From: an uncultured Polaribacter sp.
GTDB taxonomy: Bacteria; Bacteroidota; Bacteroidia; Flavobacteriales; Flavobacteriaceae
Length of the DNA: 64,000 bases
NCBI RefSeq assembly: GCF_947501385.1
Contig: NZ_CANMVP010000026.1
Span: 1 to 64,000, forward strand
Direction of reading: 5' to 3'
Of this stretch, positions 51,562-60,184 are shown piece after piece (within the stretch, counting starts at the first letter, position 1; every line of letters begins with the position of its first letter). The position numbers were made by a program, and so were the translations under genes. A model generated the notes under the pieces. It made no database searches, was not told the DNA's origin, and saw nothing but the letters and a program-made list of their open reading frames with translations.

Positions 51562-52965
51562 ATGGCATGTGGAAGTTGTGGTACAACAGAAAATGGCGTA
51601 CCAAAAGGATGTAAGAGTAATGGTAATTGTGGGTCAGGAACTTGTGGAAGTGGTAGCAATAAGCTAGCAGTTTTTGATTGGTTATCTAATATGACTTTAC
51701 CAAGTGGACAAGAAAGATTCAATATTTTTGAAGTCCGATTTAAAAACGGAAGAAAACATTTTTACAAAAACCCAGATAATTTACCCGTTACAATGGGAGA
51801 CATTGTGGCTGTAGAAGCGAGTTCTGGTCATGATATTGGTACCGTTTCTTTGGCGGGAGAATTGGTAAAAGTGCAAATGAAAAAGCGCAAAATTACTGCA
51901 GACCATGAAGATGTTCTAAAAATTTATAGAAAAGCTAGTCAAAGAGATATTGATGTTTGGCAAAGATCTAGAGACAAAGAAAAAGAAACACAACGTAAAG
52001 GAAGAGAAATTCTAGGAGCTTTAGGGTTACAAATGAAACTTTCTGATGTAGAATATCAAGGAGATGGTAACAAAGCTACTTTTTATTATACAGCAGAATC
52101 TCGTGTAGATTTTAGACAATTAATTAGAGAATTGGCAAGTGCATTTTCTATTCGTGTAGAAATGAAACAAGTAGGTGCCAGACAAGAAGCAGCACGTTTA
52201 GGTGGCGTTGGTTCTTGCGGTAGAGAACTATGCTGTTCTACGTGGTTAACAGACTTTAGAAAAGTAACAACATCTGCGGCTCGTTACCAACAATTGTCAT
52301 TAAATCCTTTAAAATTAGCGGGCCAATGTGGTAAGTTAAAATGCTGTTTAAACTTTGAGCTAGACACTTATTTAGATGCACTAAAATCATTTCCAAAACA
52401 AGATTTGATTTTAAAAACCGAAAAAGGAGAAGCCGCTTTTGTAAAGATGGATATTTTTAAAAATCATCTGTGGTACACCTATAAAGAAGAGCGTTCTAAA
52501 TGGTTTCGATTAACGCTAGAACAGGTTTTAGAAATTATTGAGCTGAATAAAAATAATGAGAAATCTGCAACCTTAGAAGAGTATGAATCTGATGTTATTG
52601 TTCCAGAGAAAGTAGACTTTGAAGATGCTGTTGGGCAAGATAGTTTAACGCGTTTTGATGCTCCAAAAATTAACAAACGTAAAAGAAATAATCGAAATAA
52701 AAATAAGAAAAGACCCGTTGCTGCTAGTGGTCATACAACACAACAGATGTCAAATATAAAAAGAAAACCACAAGCAAAACAACAAAATAAACCACAACGG
52801 CAACAAGAGCAGAAGCCTAAGCCAAAGCCGAGGCAAAACCCAAATACAAAAGCGAATCCAAATCAGCCAAAAGGTGAAGTAAAAAAAACAAACAAACCAA
52901 GAAGACCCAACAATAGAAATCGAACCAACAACACTCCAAAAGATGGAAGCGATTCGGGAAAATAG
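51562..52965 (+). CDS. ricT: PSP1-domain protein RicT
   Basis: The 467-residue protein opens with a cysteine-rich arm (CGSCGTTENGVPKGC, then NCGSGTCGSG). The PSP1 domain follows at about 90-180, with QVGARQEAARLGGVGSCG, CCSTWL and AGQCGKLKCCL nearby. The last 100 residues are basic, rich in Lys, Pro, Gln and Asn. RicT/YaaT proteins join RicA and RicF in an iron-sulfur complex that affects RNA processing in Bacillus; the Bacteroidota role is less known. gldH starts within its last 23 bases. Confidence 0.9.
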   Translation: MACGSCGTTENGVPKGCKSNGNCGSGTCGSGSNKLAVFDWLSNMTLPSGQERFNIFEVRFKNGRKHFYKNPDNLPVTMGDIVAVEASSGHDIGTVSLAGELVKVQMKKRKITADHEDVLKIYRKASQRDIDVWQRSRDKEKETQRKGREILGALGLQMKLSDVEYQGDGNKATFYYTAESRVDFRQLIRELASAFSIRVEMKQVGARQEAARLGGVGSCGRELCCSTWLTDFRKVTTSAARYQQLSLNPLKLAGQCGKLKCCLNFELDTYLDALKSFPKQDLILKTEKGEAAFVKMDIFKNHLWYTYKEERSKWFRLTLEQVLEIIELNKNNEKSATLEEYESDVIVPEKVDFEDAVGQDSLTRFDAPKINKRKRNNRNKNKKRPVAASGHTTQQMSNIKRKPQAKQQNKPQRQQEQKPKPKPRQNPNTKANPNQPKGEVKKTNKPRRPNNRNRTNNTPKDGSDSGK

Positions 52966-53440
52966 GTTTTTAATATTTTTATTGATGGCATCTTTAATGA
53001 TTTCCTGTGATGATGCAATAGAATTTAATCAATACAAAACATTAGAAAATAGTTCTTGGAAAGCGCAACAAAAAGTAACCTTTCAGTTTGAAGTAAAAGA
53101 TACCATTGCAGCAAAAAACTTATTTTTAAACATTAGAAATAATAACGATTTTGGTTTCAGTAATTTATATGTCATTACAGAATTAAAATTTCCAGATAAT
53201 TCTTTGGTGATAGATACGTTACAATATCAAATGACAGATGTTTCGGGGAAATTTTTAGGAAATGGTTTTTCTGAAATTAAAGAGAACAAACTTTTCTATA
53301 AAGAGCAAAAGGTTTTTCCTGTTTCTGGAAATTATACGTTACAAGTAAGACAAGCAATGAGAAAAAATGGTGAGATAAAACCAATAGAAAGTCTTGTAGG
53401 AATACAAGATGTTGGCTTTAGTATTGAAAAAATAAATTAA
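52943..53440 (+). CDS. gldH: gliding motility lipoprotein GldH
   Basis: The 165-residue lipoprotein has a signal ending MISC followed by DDAIEFNQYKTLENSSW. The body has a GldH pattern: VTFQFEVKDT, NLFLNIRNNNDF and YQMTDVSGKFLGNGFSEIKE. GldH is needed for gliding and for type IX secretion-linked surface motility in flavobacteria. The ATG overlaps the ricT end by 23 nt, and PBP1A follows 2 nt after the stop, so the three form a tight unit. Confidence 0.92.
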   Translation: MEAIRENRFLIFLLMASLMISCDDAIEFNQYKTLENSSWKAQQKVTFQFEVKDTIAAKNLFLNIRNNNDFGFSNLYVITELKFPDNSLVIDTLQYQMTDVSGKFLGNGFSEIKENKLFYKEQKVFPVSGNYTLQVRQAMRKNGEIKPIESLVGIQDVGFSIEKIN

Positions 53441-53442
53441 AA

Positions 53443-55728
53443 ATGGCAAAGAAAGAAAAAACAAGTTTTAAGAATTATTTAAAATGGTTCTGGGGAATTA
53501 TTTTAGGAGGTTTTGCCTTCGTATTAGTGTTCTTTTTAATTGCTTCTATAGGTGGTTTTGGTGCATTACCAACTTTTGAAGAATTAGAAAATCCGCAAAC
53601 AAATTTAGCAACAGAAGTAATTTCTATTGATGGGAAAACCATTGGTAAATACGCTACAGAAAACAGAACACCTATAAAATTTAAAGAATTACCTACCGTT
53701 TTGGTAAATGCTTTAATAGCGACTGAAGACGAGCGATTTTTCGAGCATTCTGGTATTGATTTTAGAGGAACTGCAAGAGCGGTTTTAAAACCAGGAAGTG
53801 GTGGTGCCAGTACAATTACACAACAATTAGCAAAAAACTTATTTACAAAAAGAGCCTCTAGAAACATCTTTAAAAGAGTTTTACAAAAGATGAAAGAATG
53901 GGTAGTTGCTACAAAATTAGAGCAACAATATACAAAGCAAGAAATCATTGCAATGTATTTAAATACACAAGGTTTTTTATTTAATGCATCTGGTATTCGT
54001 TCTGCAGCAAGAATTTATTTTGGAAAAGAAGCAAAAGATTTAGACGTGCAAGAAGCGGCAATTTTAGTAGCGATGCTAAAAAACCCGAGGCAATACAATC
54101 CAAATAGAGAAATTTCTAAAGGAAAATCTTTACTTCGAAGAAATGTGGTTTTTGCTCAAATGGCAAGAAATGGATTTTTAACGGAACAAGAAAAGGACTC
54201 CCTTCAAAAATTACCCTTAACAATTAATTACACTCCAGAAAGCCATAGTGATGGTTATGCAACCTACTTTAGAGGTCATTTGCAAAAAGTTATGCGAACT
54301 TGGGTTAAAAATCATCCAAAACCAAGTGGTGAAGAGTACAATATTTTTAGAGACGGTCTAAAAATTTATGTAACTTTAGATTCTAGAATGCAAAAATATG
54401 CCGAAGAAGCTGTAACAGAACACATGGCGAATTTGCAGTCACATTTTTTTAAAGAACAAAACAACAATAAAACAGCTCCTTTTTATGACCTTGAAAAAAT
54501 TCAAATTAATGGAATTTTAGAGAGAGGACAAAAAAATTCAGATAGATATAAGCGTTTGAAAAGCGCAGGTAAATCTTCAGAATATATTGATAAAGTTTTT
54601 AAGAAGAAAACAGCAATGAAAGTGTTTTCTTACAAAGGTGATATCGATACCATCATGTCTCCTTATGATTCAATAAGATATTATAAATACTTTTTACGTT
54701 CAGGTATGTTATCTATAGAACCACAAACAGGTCATATCAAAGCATGGGTTGGTGGTGTAGATTATAAACATTTTAAGTTTGATGCTGTAGAACAACAAAA
54801 AAGACAAGTAGGTTCTACTTTTAAACCTTTTGTGTATGCAACTGCAATTAATCAATTGAAGTTGTCTCCATGTGAAGAGTTTCCAAATATTCCATATACA
54901 ATTCCTAAAGGAAAATACGGAATTCCGGATGAATGGACTCCAGAAAACTCTAACGAAAAATATGGAGGAATGTTGACTTTAAAAGAGGGTTTAGCAGGTT
55001 CTGTAAATACAATGTCTGCTAGATTAATAGATATGGTAACTCCAGAAAATGTTGTTCGTTTGGCAAAAGCAGCAGGTATAAAAAGTGACATTCCAGCAAA
55101 TCCTTCTATTGCTTTAGGAGCGGTAGAGTTATCATTATTAGAAATGGTAAGTGCCTATTCTACATTTGCAAATAGAGGTTTGCGCGTTAGCCCGATGATT
55201 ATTACACGAATTGAAGATAAAAACGGAACCGTCTTAGAAGAGTTTACACCAACAACTCAAGAAGTTTTAAGTGAAGAATCTGCTTATGTGGTTTTAAATT
55301 TATTAGAAGGAGTTACACAATCTGGTTCGGGAGTTAGGTTGCGATCTACTTGGAATTCAGGTGGAAGCGCGGTTACTGGTTTTCCTTATAACTTTAAAAA
55401 TGATATAGCGGGAAAAACAGGAACCACTCAAAACCAATCTGATGGTTGGTTTATGGGAATTGTGCCCAATTTAGCAACAGGAGTTTGGACGGGTGGAGAG
55501 GAAAGAGCAACGCATTTTGAAAAAATTGCGAAAGGTCAAGGTGCAACAATGTCTCTACCTTCTTGGGCTTTATTTATGCAAAAATGTTATGCAGATGAAA
55601 GTTTACATATTAGTAAAGAAGCATTTGAAAAGCCAGAATATTTATCAATCAATATCAATTGTGTAAAAAAGGCAGACAAAGAAGAGGATATAAATAATCC
55701 TATTCCAAAAGAAGATACAGATTTCTAG
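53443..55728 (+). CDS. mrcA: penicillin-binding protein 1A
   Basis: The 761-residue class A PBP has one N-terminal membrane helix (13-37) and a GT51 domain (ALIATEDERFFEHSGIDFRG, GGASTITQQLAKNL). The transpeptidase domain follows, with STFK in RQVGSTFKPF, SVN in GSVNTMSA and KTGT in AGKTGTTQNQSDGW. It builds and cross-links peptidoglycan. The place after gldH is conserved in Bacteroidota. Confidence 0.95.
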   Translation: MAKKEKTSFKNYLKWFWGIILGGFAFVLVFFLIASIGGFGALPTFEELENPQTNLATEVISIDGKTIGKYATENRTPIKFKELPTVLVNALIATEDERFFEHSGIDFRGTARAVLKPGSGGASTITQQLAKNLFTKRASRNIFKRVLQKMKEWVVATKLEQQYTKQEIIAMYLNTQGFLFNASGIRSAARIYFGKEAKDLDVQEAAILVAMLKNPRQYNPNREISKGKSLLRRNVVFAQMARNGFLTEQEKDSLQKLPLTINYTPESHSDGYATYFRGHLQKVMRTWVKNHPKPSGEEYNIFRDGLKIYVTLDSRMQKYAEEAVTEHMANLQSHFFKEQNNNKTAPFYDLEKIQINGILERGQKNSDRYKRLKSAGKSSEYIDKVFKKKTAMKVFSYKGDIDTIMSPYDSIRYYKYFLRSGMLSIEPQTGHIKAWVGGVDYKHFKFDAVEQQKRQVGSTFKPFVYATAINQLKLSPCEEFPNIPYTIPKGKYGIPDEWTPENSNEKYGGMLTLKEGLAGSVNTMSARLIDMVTPENVVRLAKAAGIKSDIPANPSIALGAVELSLLEMVSAYSTFANRGLRVSPMIITRIEDKNGTVLEEFTPTTQEVLSEESAYVVLNLLEGVTQSGSGVRLRSTWNSGGSAVTGFPYNFKNDIAGKTGTTQNQSDGWFMGIVPNLATGVWTGGEERATHFEKIAKGQGATMSLPSWALFMQKCYADESLHISKEAFEKPEYLSININCVKKADKEEDINNPIPKEDTDF

Positions 55729-55790
55729 TTCTAAACCTTTTCATTGAGTTTGCTGAACTATAGTTATAAAATCTTATAAAAAGATAAAAA

Positions 55791-56489
55791 ATGATTCATA
55801 AAAAAGTAAATAACGTAGCAGAAGCGTTAGCTGGTGTAAAATCTGGAATGACTTTTATGTTAGGTGGTTTTGGTTTGTGTGGAATTCCAGAAAATGCCAT
55901 TTCAGAATTGGTAAAATTAAACGTTAGAGAAGTTACTTGTATTTCTAACAATGCTGGTGTAGACGATTTTGGTTTGGGTTTACTTTTACAGGGAAAACAA
56001 ATTAAAAAAATGATTTCATCTTATGTAGGTGAAAATGACGAATTTGAAAGACAAATGTTGTCTGGAGAATTAGAAGTAGAATTAACACCACAAGGAACTT
56101 TGGCTGAAAAGTGTAGAGCTGCACAAGCAGGTTTTCCTGCATTTTATACACCTGCAGGTTATGGAACCGAAGTTGCTGAAGGAAAAGAAACGAGAGAATT
56201 TGAGGGTAAAATGTATGTGTTAGAGCCTGCATTTAAAGCAGATTTTGCTTTTGTAAAAGCTTGGAAAGGCGATGCTGCAGGAAACTTAGTATTTAAAGGA
56301 ACGGCAAGAAATTTTAACCCTAATATGTGTGGAGCCGCAACAATTACGGTGGCAGAAGTAGAAGAAATGGTAGAAGTTGGCGAGTTAGATCCCAACAATA
56401 TTCATATACCAGGAATCTTTGTACAGCGTATTTTTCAAGGAAAAAATTATGAGAAAAGAATTGAACAGAGAACTGTAAGACAAAAATGA
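55791..56489 (+). CDS. scoA: 3-oxoacid CoA-transferase subunit A
   Basis: The 232-residue protein has the CoA-binding motif GGFGLCGIPENAI, CISNNAGVDDFGLG and, near the end, LDPNNIHIPGIFVQRI. It forms the alpha subunit of succinyl-CoA:3-ketoacid (acetoacetate) CoA-transferase. The beta subunit gene lies 431 nt downstream, with a four-helix-bundle gene between them, although the two are normally adjacent. Confidence 0.95.
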   Translation: MIHKKVNNVAEALAGVKSGMTFMLGGFGLCGIPENAISELVKLNVREVTCISNNAGVDDFGLGLLLQGKQIKKMISSYVGENDEFERQMLSGELEVELTPQGTLAEKCRAAQAGFPAFYTPAGYGTEVAEGKETREFEGKMYVLEPAFKADFAFVKAWKGDAAGNLVFKGTARNFNPNMCGAATITVAEVEEMVEVGELDPNNIHIPGIFVQRIFQGKNYEKRIEQRTVRQK

Positions 56490-56521
56490 TTTGAAAATGT
56501 ATTAATTTGATGATTTGAAAA
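56487..56521. repeat. left flank repeat of the four-helix cassette
   Basis: TGATTTGAAAATGTATTAAT is followed by TTGATGATTTGAAAA. TTAATTTGAT-ATT here is complementary to the right flank (56891-56920). It starts at the scoA stop codon. Confidence 0.5.
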
Positions 56522-56523
56522 TT

Positions 56524-56874
56524 ATGCGAAATGATAAAAAGAATATTATTGTAGACTTAACTTTTGAATTTTCTTTGAAAATTATTGAGTATTCAGAATT
56601 AATCAGAAGTAACAAAAGGTTTGAAATGTCATCTCAAATTTTTAGAAGTGGAACATCTATTGGCGCAAACACAAGAGAAGCTCAAAATGCAGAAAGTAAA
56701 AGAGATTTTATTCATAAATTTAAAATTGCAGCAAAAGAAGCTGACGAAGTAGAATATTGGTTAAAACTTTGTAAAGCGTCAGAATTTTATCCAAATCCAA
56801 ATGAAATAATGTTTAAAGAATTAACTGTAATCATAAAAATAATTAGTAAAATTATAGCATCATCAAAAAATTAA
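56524..56874 (+). CDS. four-helix-bundle protein (S23/IVP family)
   Basis: The 116-residue protein has the family pattern: RNDKKNIIVDLTFEFS, SSQIFRSGTSIGANTREAQ, DFIHKFKIAAKEADEVEYWL and a C-terminal IIKIISKIIASS helix. The family was first found inside 23S rRNA intervening sequences and also includes the Avd proteins of retroelements. In Bacteroidota, lone copies are common and unexplained. It lies between the two CoA-transferase subunit genes, bracketed by AATTTGAT repeats in opposite orientation. I use ATG 56524; an in-frame TTG at 56515 would lie in the left repeat. Confidence 0.85.
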   Translation: MRNDKKNIIVDLTFEFSLKIIEYSELIRSNKRFEMSSQIFRSGTSIGANTREAQNAESKRDFIHKFKIAAKEADEVEYWLKLCKASEFYPNPNEIMFKELTVIIKIISKIIASSKN

Positions 56875-56890
56875 TTATCCACAAACAGGA

Positions 56891-56920
56891 ATTATCAAAT
56901 TAACGAATTATCAAATTATT
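56891..56920. repeat. right flank repeat of the four-helix cassette
   Basis: ATTATCAAATTAACG is followed by AATTATCAAATTATT, a tandem of ATTATCAAATT. Its complement matches TTAATTTGAT of the left flank. It ends at the scoB ATG. Confidence 0.5.
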
Positions 56921-57574
56921 ATGTTAGATAAAAACGGAATAGCGAAAAGAATTGCACAAGAAGTTCAAGATGGTTTTTACGTAAATTTAGGAATCGGAAT
57001 CCCAACTTTAGTGGCTAATTATGTTCGAGATGATATAGAAGTTGAATTTCAGAGTGAAAATGGAGTGCTGGGAATGGGTCCTTTTCCTTTTGAAGGTGAA
57101 GAAGATGCAGACATTATAAATGCAGGGAAACAAACCATTACAACCATGCCAGGAGCAAGCTTTTTTGATTCTTCTATGAGTTTTGCGATGATTCGTGGCA
57201 AGCATGTAGATTTAACCATTTTAGGAGCCATGGAAGTTGCAGAAAATGGAGATATTGCCAACTGGAAAATTCCAGGAAAAATGGTAAAAGGAATGGGTGG
57301 TGCTATGGATTTAGTTGCCTCTGCCGAAAACATTATTGTTGCCATGATGCACACTAATAAACGTGGCGAATCTAAAATTTTAAAGAAATGTTCTTTGCCT
57401 CTAACAGGAGTTGGTTGTGTAACAAAAGTGGTAACGAATTTGGCTGTTTTAGAAGTGAAAAATAATCAATTTTATCTGTTAGAAAGAGCTCCAGGCGTTT
57501 CTGTAGAGGAGATTCAAAAAGCTACCGAAGGCACTTTAATGATTGATGGAGAAATTCCTGAAATGGATGTTTAG
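56921..57574 (+). CDS. scoB: 3-oxoacid CoA-transferase subunit B
   Basis: The 217-residue protein has GFYVNLGIGIPTLVANY and the catalytic glutamate in FQSENGVLGMGPFP, followed by GQMGG-like KGMGGAMDLVASA. It pairs with ScoA to transfer CoA between succinate and acetoacetate. The genes must still be expressed together across the intervening four-helix gene. It is followed after 1 nt by a small membrane-protein gene. Confidence 0.95.
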   Translation: MLDKNGIAKRIAQEVQDGFYVNLGIGIPTLVANYVRDDIEVEFQSENGVLGMGPFPFEGEEDADIINAGKQTITTMPGASFFDSSMSFAMIRGKHVDLTILGAMEVAENGDIANWKIPGKMVKGMGGAMDLVASAENIIVAMMHTNKRGESKILKKCSLPLTGVGCVTKVVTNLAVLEVKNNQFYLLERAPGVSVEEIQKATEGTLMIDGEIPEMDV

Positions 57575-57575
57575 C

Positions 57576-57803
57576 ATGAAGTTATTTAAAAAAACATATT
57601 GGCTAATTTACCCTGTTTTATTAGTGCTTTTTTTATTCACTTTTGATCAAATTTATACGACTGAAAATTTTTTCTTAAAAGCAGGTATTTGTGGTGTTTT
57701 GGCATTTATATTATCACCAAGAAAAAAGATAATTCAAACACAGACAGGAAAAATTAAACAAATTACTTGGCTTTTTTTAAAGAAGCCAATACTTATAGAT
57801 TAA
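57576..57803 (+). CDS. small two-helix membrane protein
   Basis: The 75-residue protein has two hydrophobic segments, about residues 8-25 (LIYPVLLVLFLFTF) and 34-47 (GICGVLAFILSP), then a basic tail (PRKKI, then GKIKQITW). The start at 57576 is just after the scoB stop; upstream in-frame ATGs lie inside scoB. Its stop codon is immediately followed by the exonuclease ATG. Function unknown. Confidence 0.65.
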   Translation: MKLFKKTYWLIYPVLLVLFLFTFDQIYTTENFFLKAGICGVLAFILSPRKKIIQTQTGKIKQITWLFLKKPILID

Positions 57804-58568
57804 ATGAAAATAATATCATACAACGTAAACGGAATTAGAGCAGCACTAAAAAAAGGTTTTTTAGATTGGTTACAAGCTGCAAATCCAGATGTAATTTGCA
57901 TTCAAGAAACCAAAGCACATAAAGATCAGTTAGATCTTTCTGAGTTCGAAAACGCAGGTTATAAATATCATTATTGGTTTTCTGCTCAGAAAAAAGGCTA
58001 CTCTTCTGTCGCTATTTTTTGTAAAGAAAAACCAAATTATGTTGAATATGGCACAGGTATAGAAACGATGGATTTTGAAGGAAGAACACTACGTGTAGAT
58101 TTTGATGACGTTTCTGTAATGAGTTTATACCTTCCTTCAGGAACAAATTCACTAAGATTAGATTATAAGTTTAATTTTATGGATGAATTTCAGGAATACA
58201 TCAATAATTTAAAAGATGAAATTCCTAATTTAGTAATTTGTGGCGATTATAATATTTGTCACGAAGCCATTGATATTCACAATCCAAAAATGAAAGGAGT
58301 TTCTGGTTTTTTACCAGAAGAAAGAACTTGGATTGGTAGTTTTATTGGTAGTGGATTTGTAGATAGTTTTCGGTATTTAAATCAAGAAAAACAAGAATTT
58401 TCTTGGTGGAGTTATAGAGCAAACTCAAGAGCCAATAACAAAGGTTGGCGTTTAGATTATGCCATGGTTTCAGAGCCATTAAAAGAAAAGATTTCTAGAG
58501 CTTATATTTTAGGAGAAGCAAAACATTCAGACCATTGTCCTATTGCAGTAGAATTAGATTTAAGATAA
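57804..58568 (+). CDS. xth: exodeoxyribonuclease III
   Basis: The 254-residue enzyme has all ExoIII/AP-endonuclease blocks: YNVNGIRAALKKGF, ICIQETKAHK (metal Glu), VICGDYNICHEAID, SWWSYRANSR, GWRLDYAMVS and KHSDHCPIAVEL (catalytic His). It repairs abasic sites and trims 3' ends. It starts directly after the small membrane-protein gene, and an inverted family-B repeat follows. Confidence 0.96.
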   Translation: MKIISYNVNGIRAALKKGFLDWLQAANPDVICIQETKAHKDQLDLSEFENAGYKYHYWFSAQKKGYSSVAIFCKEKPNYVEYGTGIETMDFEGRTLRVDFDDVSVMSLYLPSGTNSLRLDYKFNFMDEFQEYINNLKDEIPNLVICGDYNICHEAIDIHNPKMKGVSGFLPEERTWIGSFIGSGFVDSFRYLNQEKQEFSWWSYRANSRANNKGWRLDYAMVSEPLKEKISRAYILGEAKHSDHCPIAVELDLR

Positions 58569-58570
58569 AC

Positions 58571-58690
58571 AATGTCTTCTCGAGCATTACTGAAATAAAA
58601 AGATAATTTTATTGAAAGTAACGAACGTAGTTCTCGAGGGGTTATATTTAGGTCTCGACTGCTCCCGAAATTTCGGGACAACCAGACATA
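58571..58690 (-). repeat. dispersed repeat family B, copy 3 (inverted)
   Basis: It reads AATGTCTTCTCGAGCATTAC at the left and GGACAACCAGACAT at the right. Complemented, it follows 23487-23613 and 23650-23755 block by block, including CCCGAAATTTCGGG and TACTTTCAATAAAA. It fills the gap between xth and the LysM transglycosylase and ends 8 nt before the latter's ATG. Confidence 0.7.
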
Positions 58691-58697
58691 TTTTTTT

Positions 58698-60182
58698 ATG
58701 AAAAAACTAATAATATTTTTACTTTTTACAGCAAGTATATTTGCACAAACACCAAAAGATGCAATTCTTAAAAAAATCACGAAAGCAGATTTGTTTTCAG
58801 ATTATGATATTGTTTTGATAGATAGTTTGTTGATGGAAACAAAATACAAATCTCCATTATATGAAACAGCTACCTATCTTATAAAAGATGCTGAACAAAA
58901 AGATGTCTCTACAGTTGCATTATCTACTGAAGTCTTAAAAGAAAGATTAAAAAAAGTAGATGCAAAAACACCATTTCATATTGCCTATAATCCTGCATTA
59001 GAAAAGGTTATCAAATCTTATTTGAAATACAGAAAGCGATATTACCCTGCATTAATGGCAAAAGCAGCTTATTATTTTCCAATTTTTGAGAAATATTTAG
59101 ATCAATATGACATTCCGTTAGAAATGAAATATTTGGCAATTGTAGAATCTGCCTTAGATCCCACTGCAAAATCTAGAGTTGGCGCAACAGGTTTGTGGCA
59201 ATTTATGTATACCACGGGTATTCAATATAAATTAAAAGTAAGTTCTTATGTAGATGAACGTCAAGATCCTGTAAAAGCTACCATTGCTGCTTGTACATAT
59301 TTATCAGACTTATACACTATTTTTGGAGATTGGGATTTGGCTTTAGCAGCTTACAACTCTGGACCAGGAAATGTAGCAAAAGCCATAAAGCGTTCTGGGG
59401 GTTATAAGAATTACTGGAATATTCGTCCGTTTTTACCAAGAGAAACCGCGAGTTATGTTCCAGCTTTTTATGCAACCATGTACTTGTTTGAATATCAAAA
59501 AGAACACGAACTAATTGCAGATGCGCCTCAAATTCGTCATTTTGAAACCGATACCATTCATATAAAAAAAACAATTAGTTTTGATCAAGTTTCTGAAACA
59601 ACAGGAATTAGTACTGAGTTAATTCAGTTTTTGAACCCATCTTACAAATTAGATATCATTCCTTTTGTTGAAGATAAAAACTATACCATAACGCTGCCAA
59701 GAAAGAATTCTTTTCATTTTATAGAGAAAGAACAAGCTATTTATAAGTTGGCAGCAGAAGATGCCGCTAAAAGAGAAAAGCCTTTGCCGAAGTATTTTGA
59801 GATGGATAAACGCATTCGTTACAAAGTACAAAGTGGAGATTTCTTAGGAAAGATTGCCAATAAATTTGGTGTTCGAGTGAGTGATATCAAACGTTGGAAT
59901 CGAATGAAAACCAGTAGGTTAAAAATTGGGCAGCGTTTAAATGTGTATCCTAAAAAAATGGCGATTCCAAAATCTTCAGTAAAAATTTCATCCACAAAAA
60001 AGAAAGCAAAATCTACTAAAAAAGGAAGTTTTGAAACCTATACTGTAAAAAAAGGAGATTCCCTTTGGACGATTTCTAGAAAATTCAAAAATGTTTCTAT
60101 CGATGAAATTAAAAAATGGAACAATATTTGGAGTGTAAAGAGTTTAAAACCTGGAACTAAACTTAAAATTTTTAAAAGCTAA
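58698..60182 (+). CDS. MltD-like lytic transglycosylase with LysM repeats
   Basis: The 494-residue exported protein (signal ending SIFAQ) has an SLT domain with catalytic E150 in YLAIVESALDPTA, then GATGLWQFMY and ALAAYNSGPGNVAKAI. Two C-terminal LysM domains follow, starting RYKVQSGDFLGKIANKFGV and ETYTVKKGDSLWTISRKF. It cleaves peptidoglycan strands. Its leader directly abuts a family-B repeat. The DUF4837 gene follows after 2 nt. Confidence 0.94.
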   Translation: MKKLIIFLLFTASIFAQTPKDAILKKITKADLFSDYDIVLIDSLLMETKYKSPLYETATYLIKDAEQKDVSTVALSTEVLKERLKKVDAKTPFHIAYNPALEKVIKSYLKYRKRYYPALMAKAAYYFPIFEKYLDQYDIPLEMKYLAIVESALDPTAKSRVGATGLWQFMYTTGIQYKLKVSSYVDERQDPVKATIAACTYLSDLYTIFGDWDLALAAYNSGPGNVAKAIKRSGGYKNYWNIRPFLPRETASYVPAFYATMYLFEYQKEHELIADAPQIRHFETDTIHIKKTISFDQVSETTGISTELIQFLNPSYKLDIIPFVEDKNYTITLPRKNSFHFIEKEQAIYKLAAEDAAKREKPLPKYFEMDKRIRYKVQSGDFLGKIANKFGVRVSDIKRWNRMKTSRLKIGQRLNVYPKKMAIPKSSVKISSTKKKAKSTKKGSFETYTVKKGDSLWTISRKFKNVSIDEIKKWNNIWSVKSLKPGTKLKIFKS

Positions 60183-60184
60183 TT

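Noticed and set aside
53475..53948. 157-codon frame on the minus strand
   Set aside because: Antisense to the PBP1A glycosyltransferase domain; a shadow of its codon pattern.
58571..58690. Riboswitch in the leader of the transglycosylase gene
   Set aside because: The sequence is repeat B, also found far from this gene class, and has no known aptamer motif.
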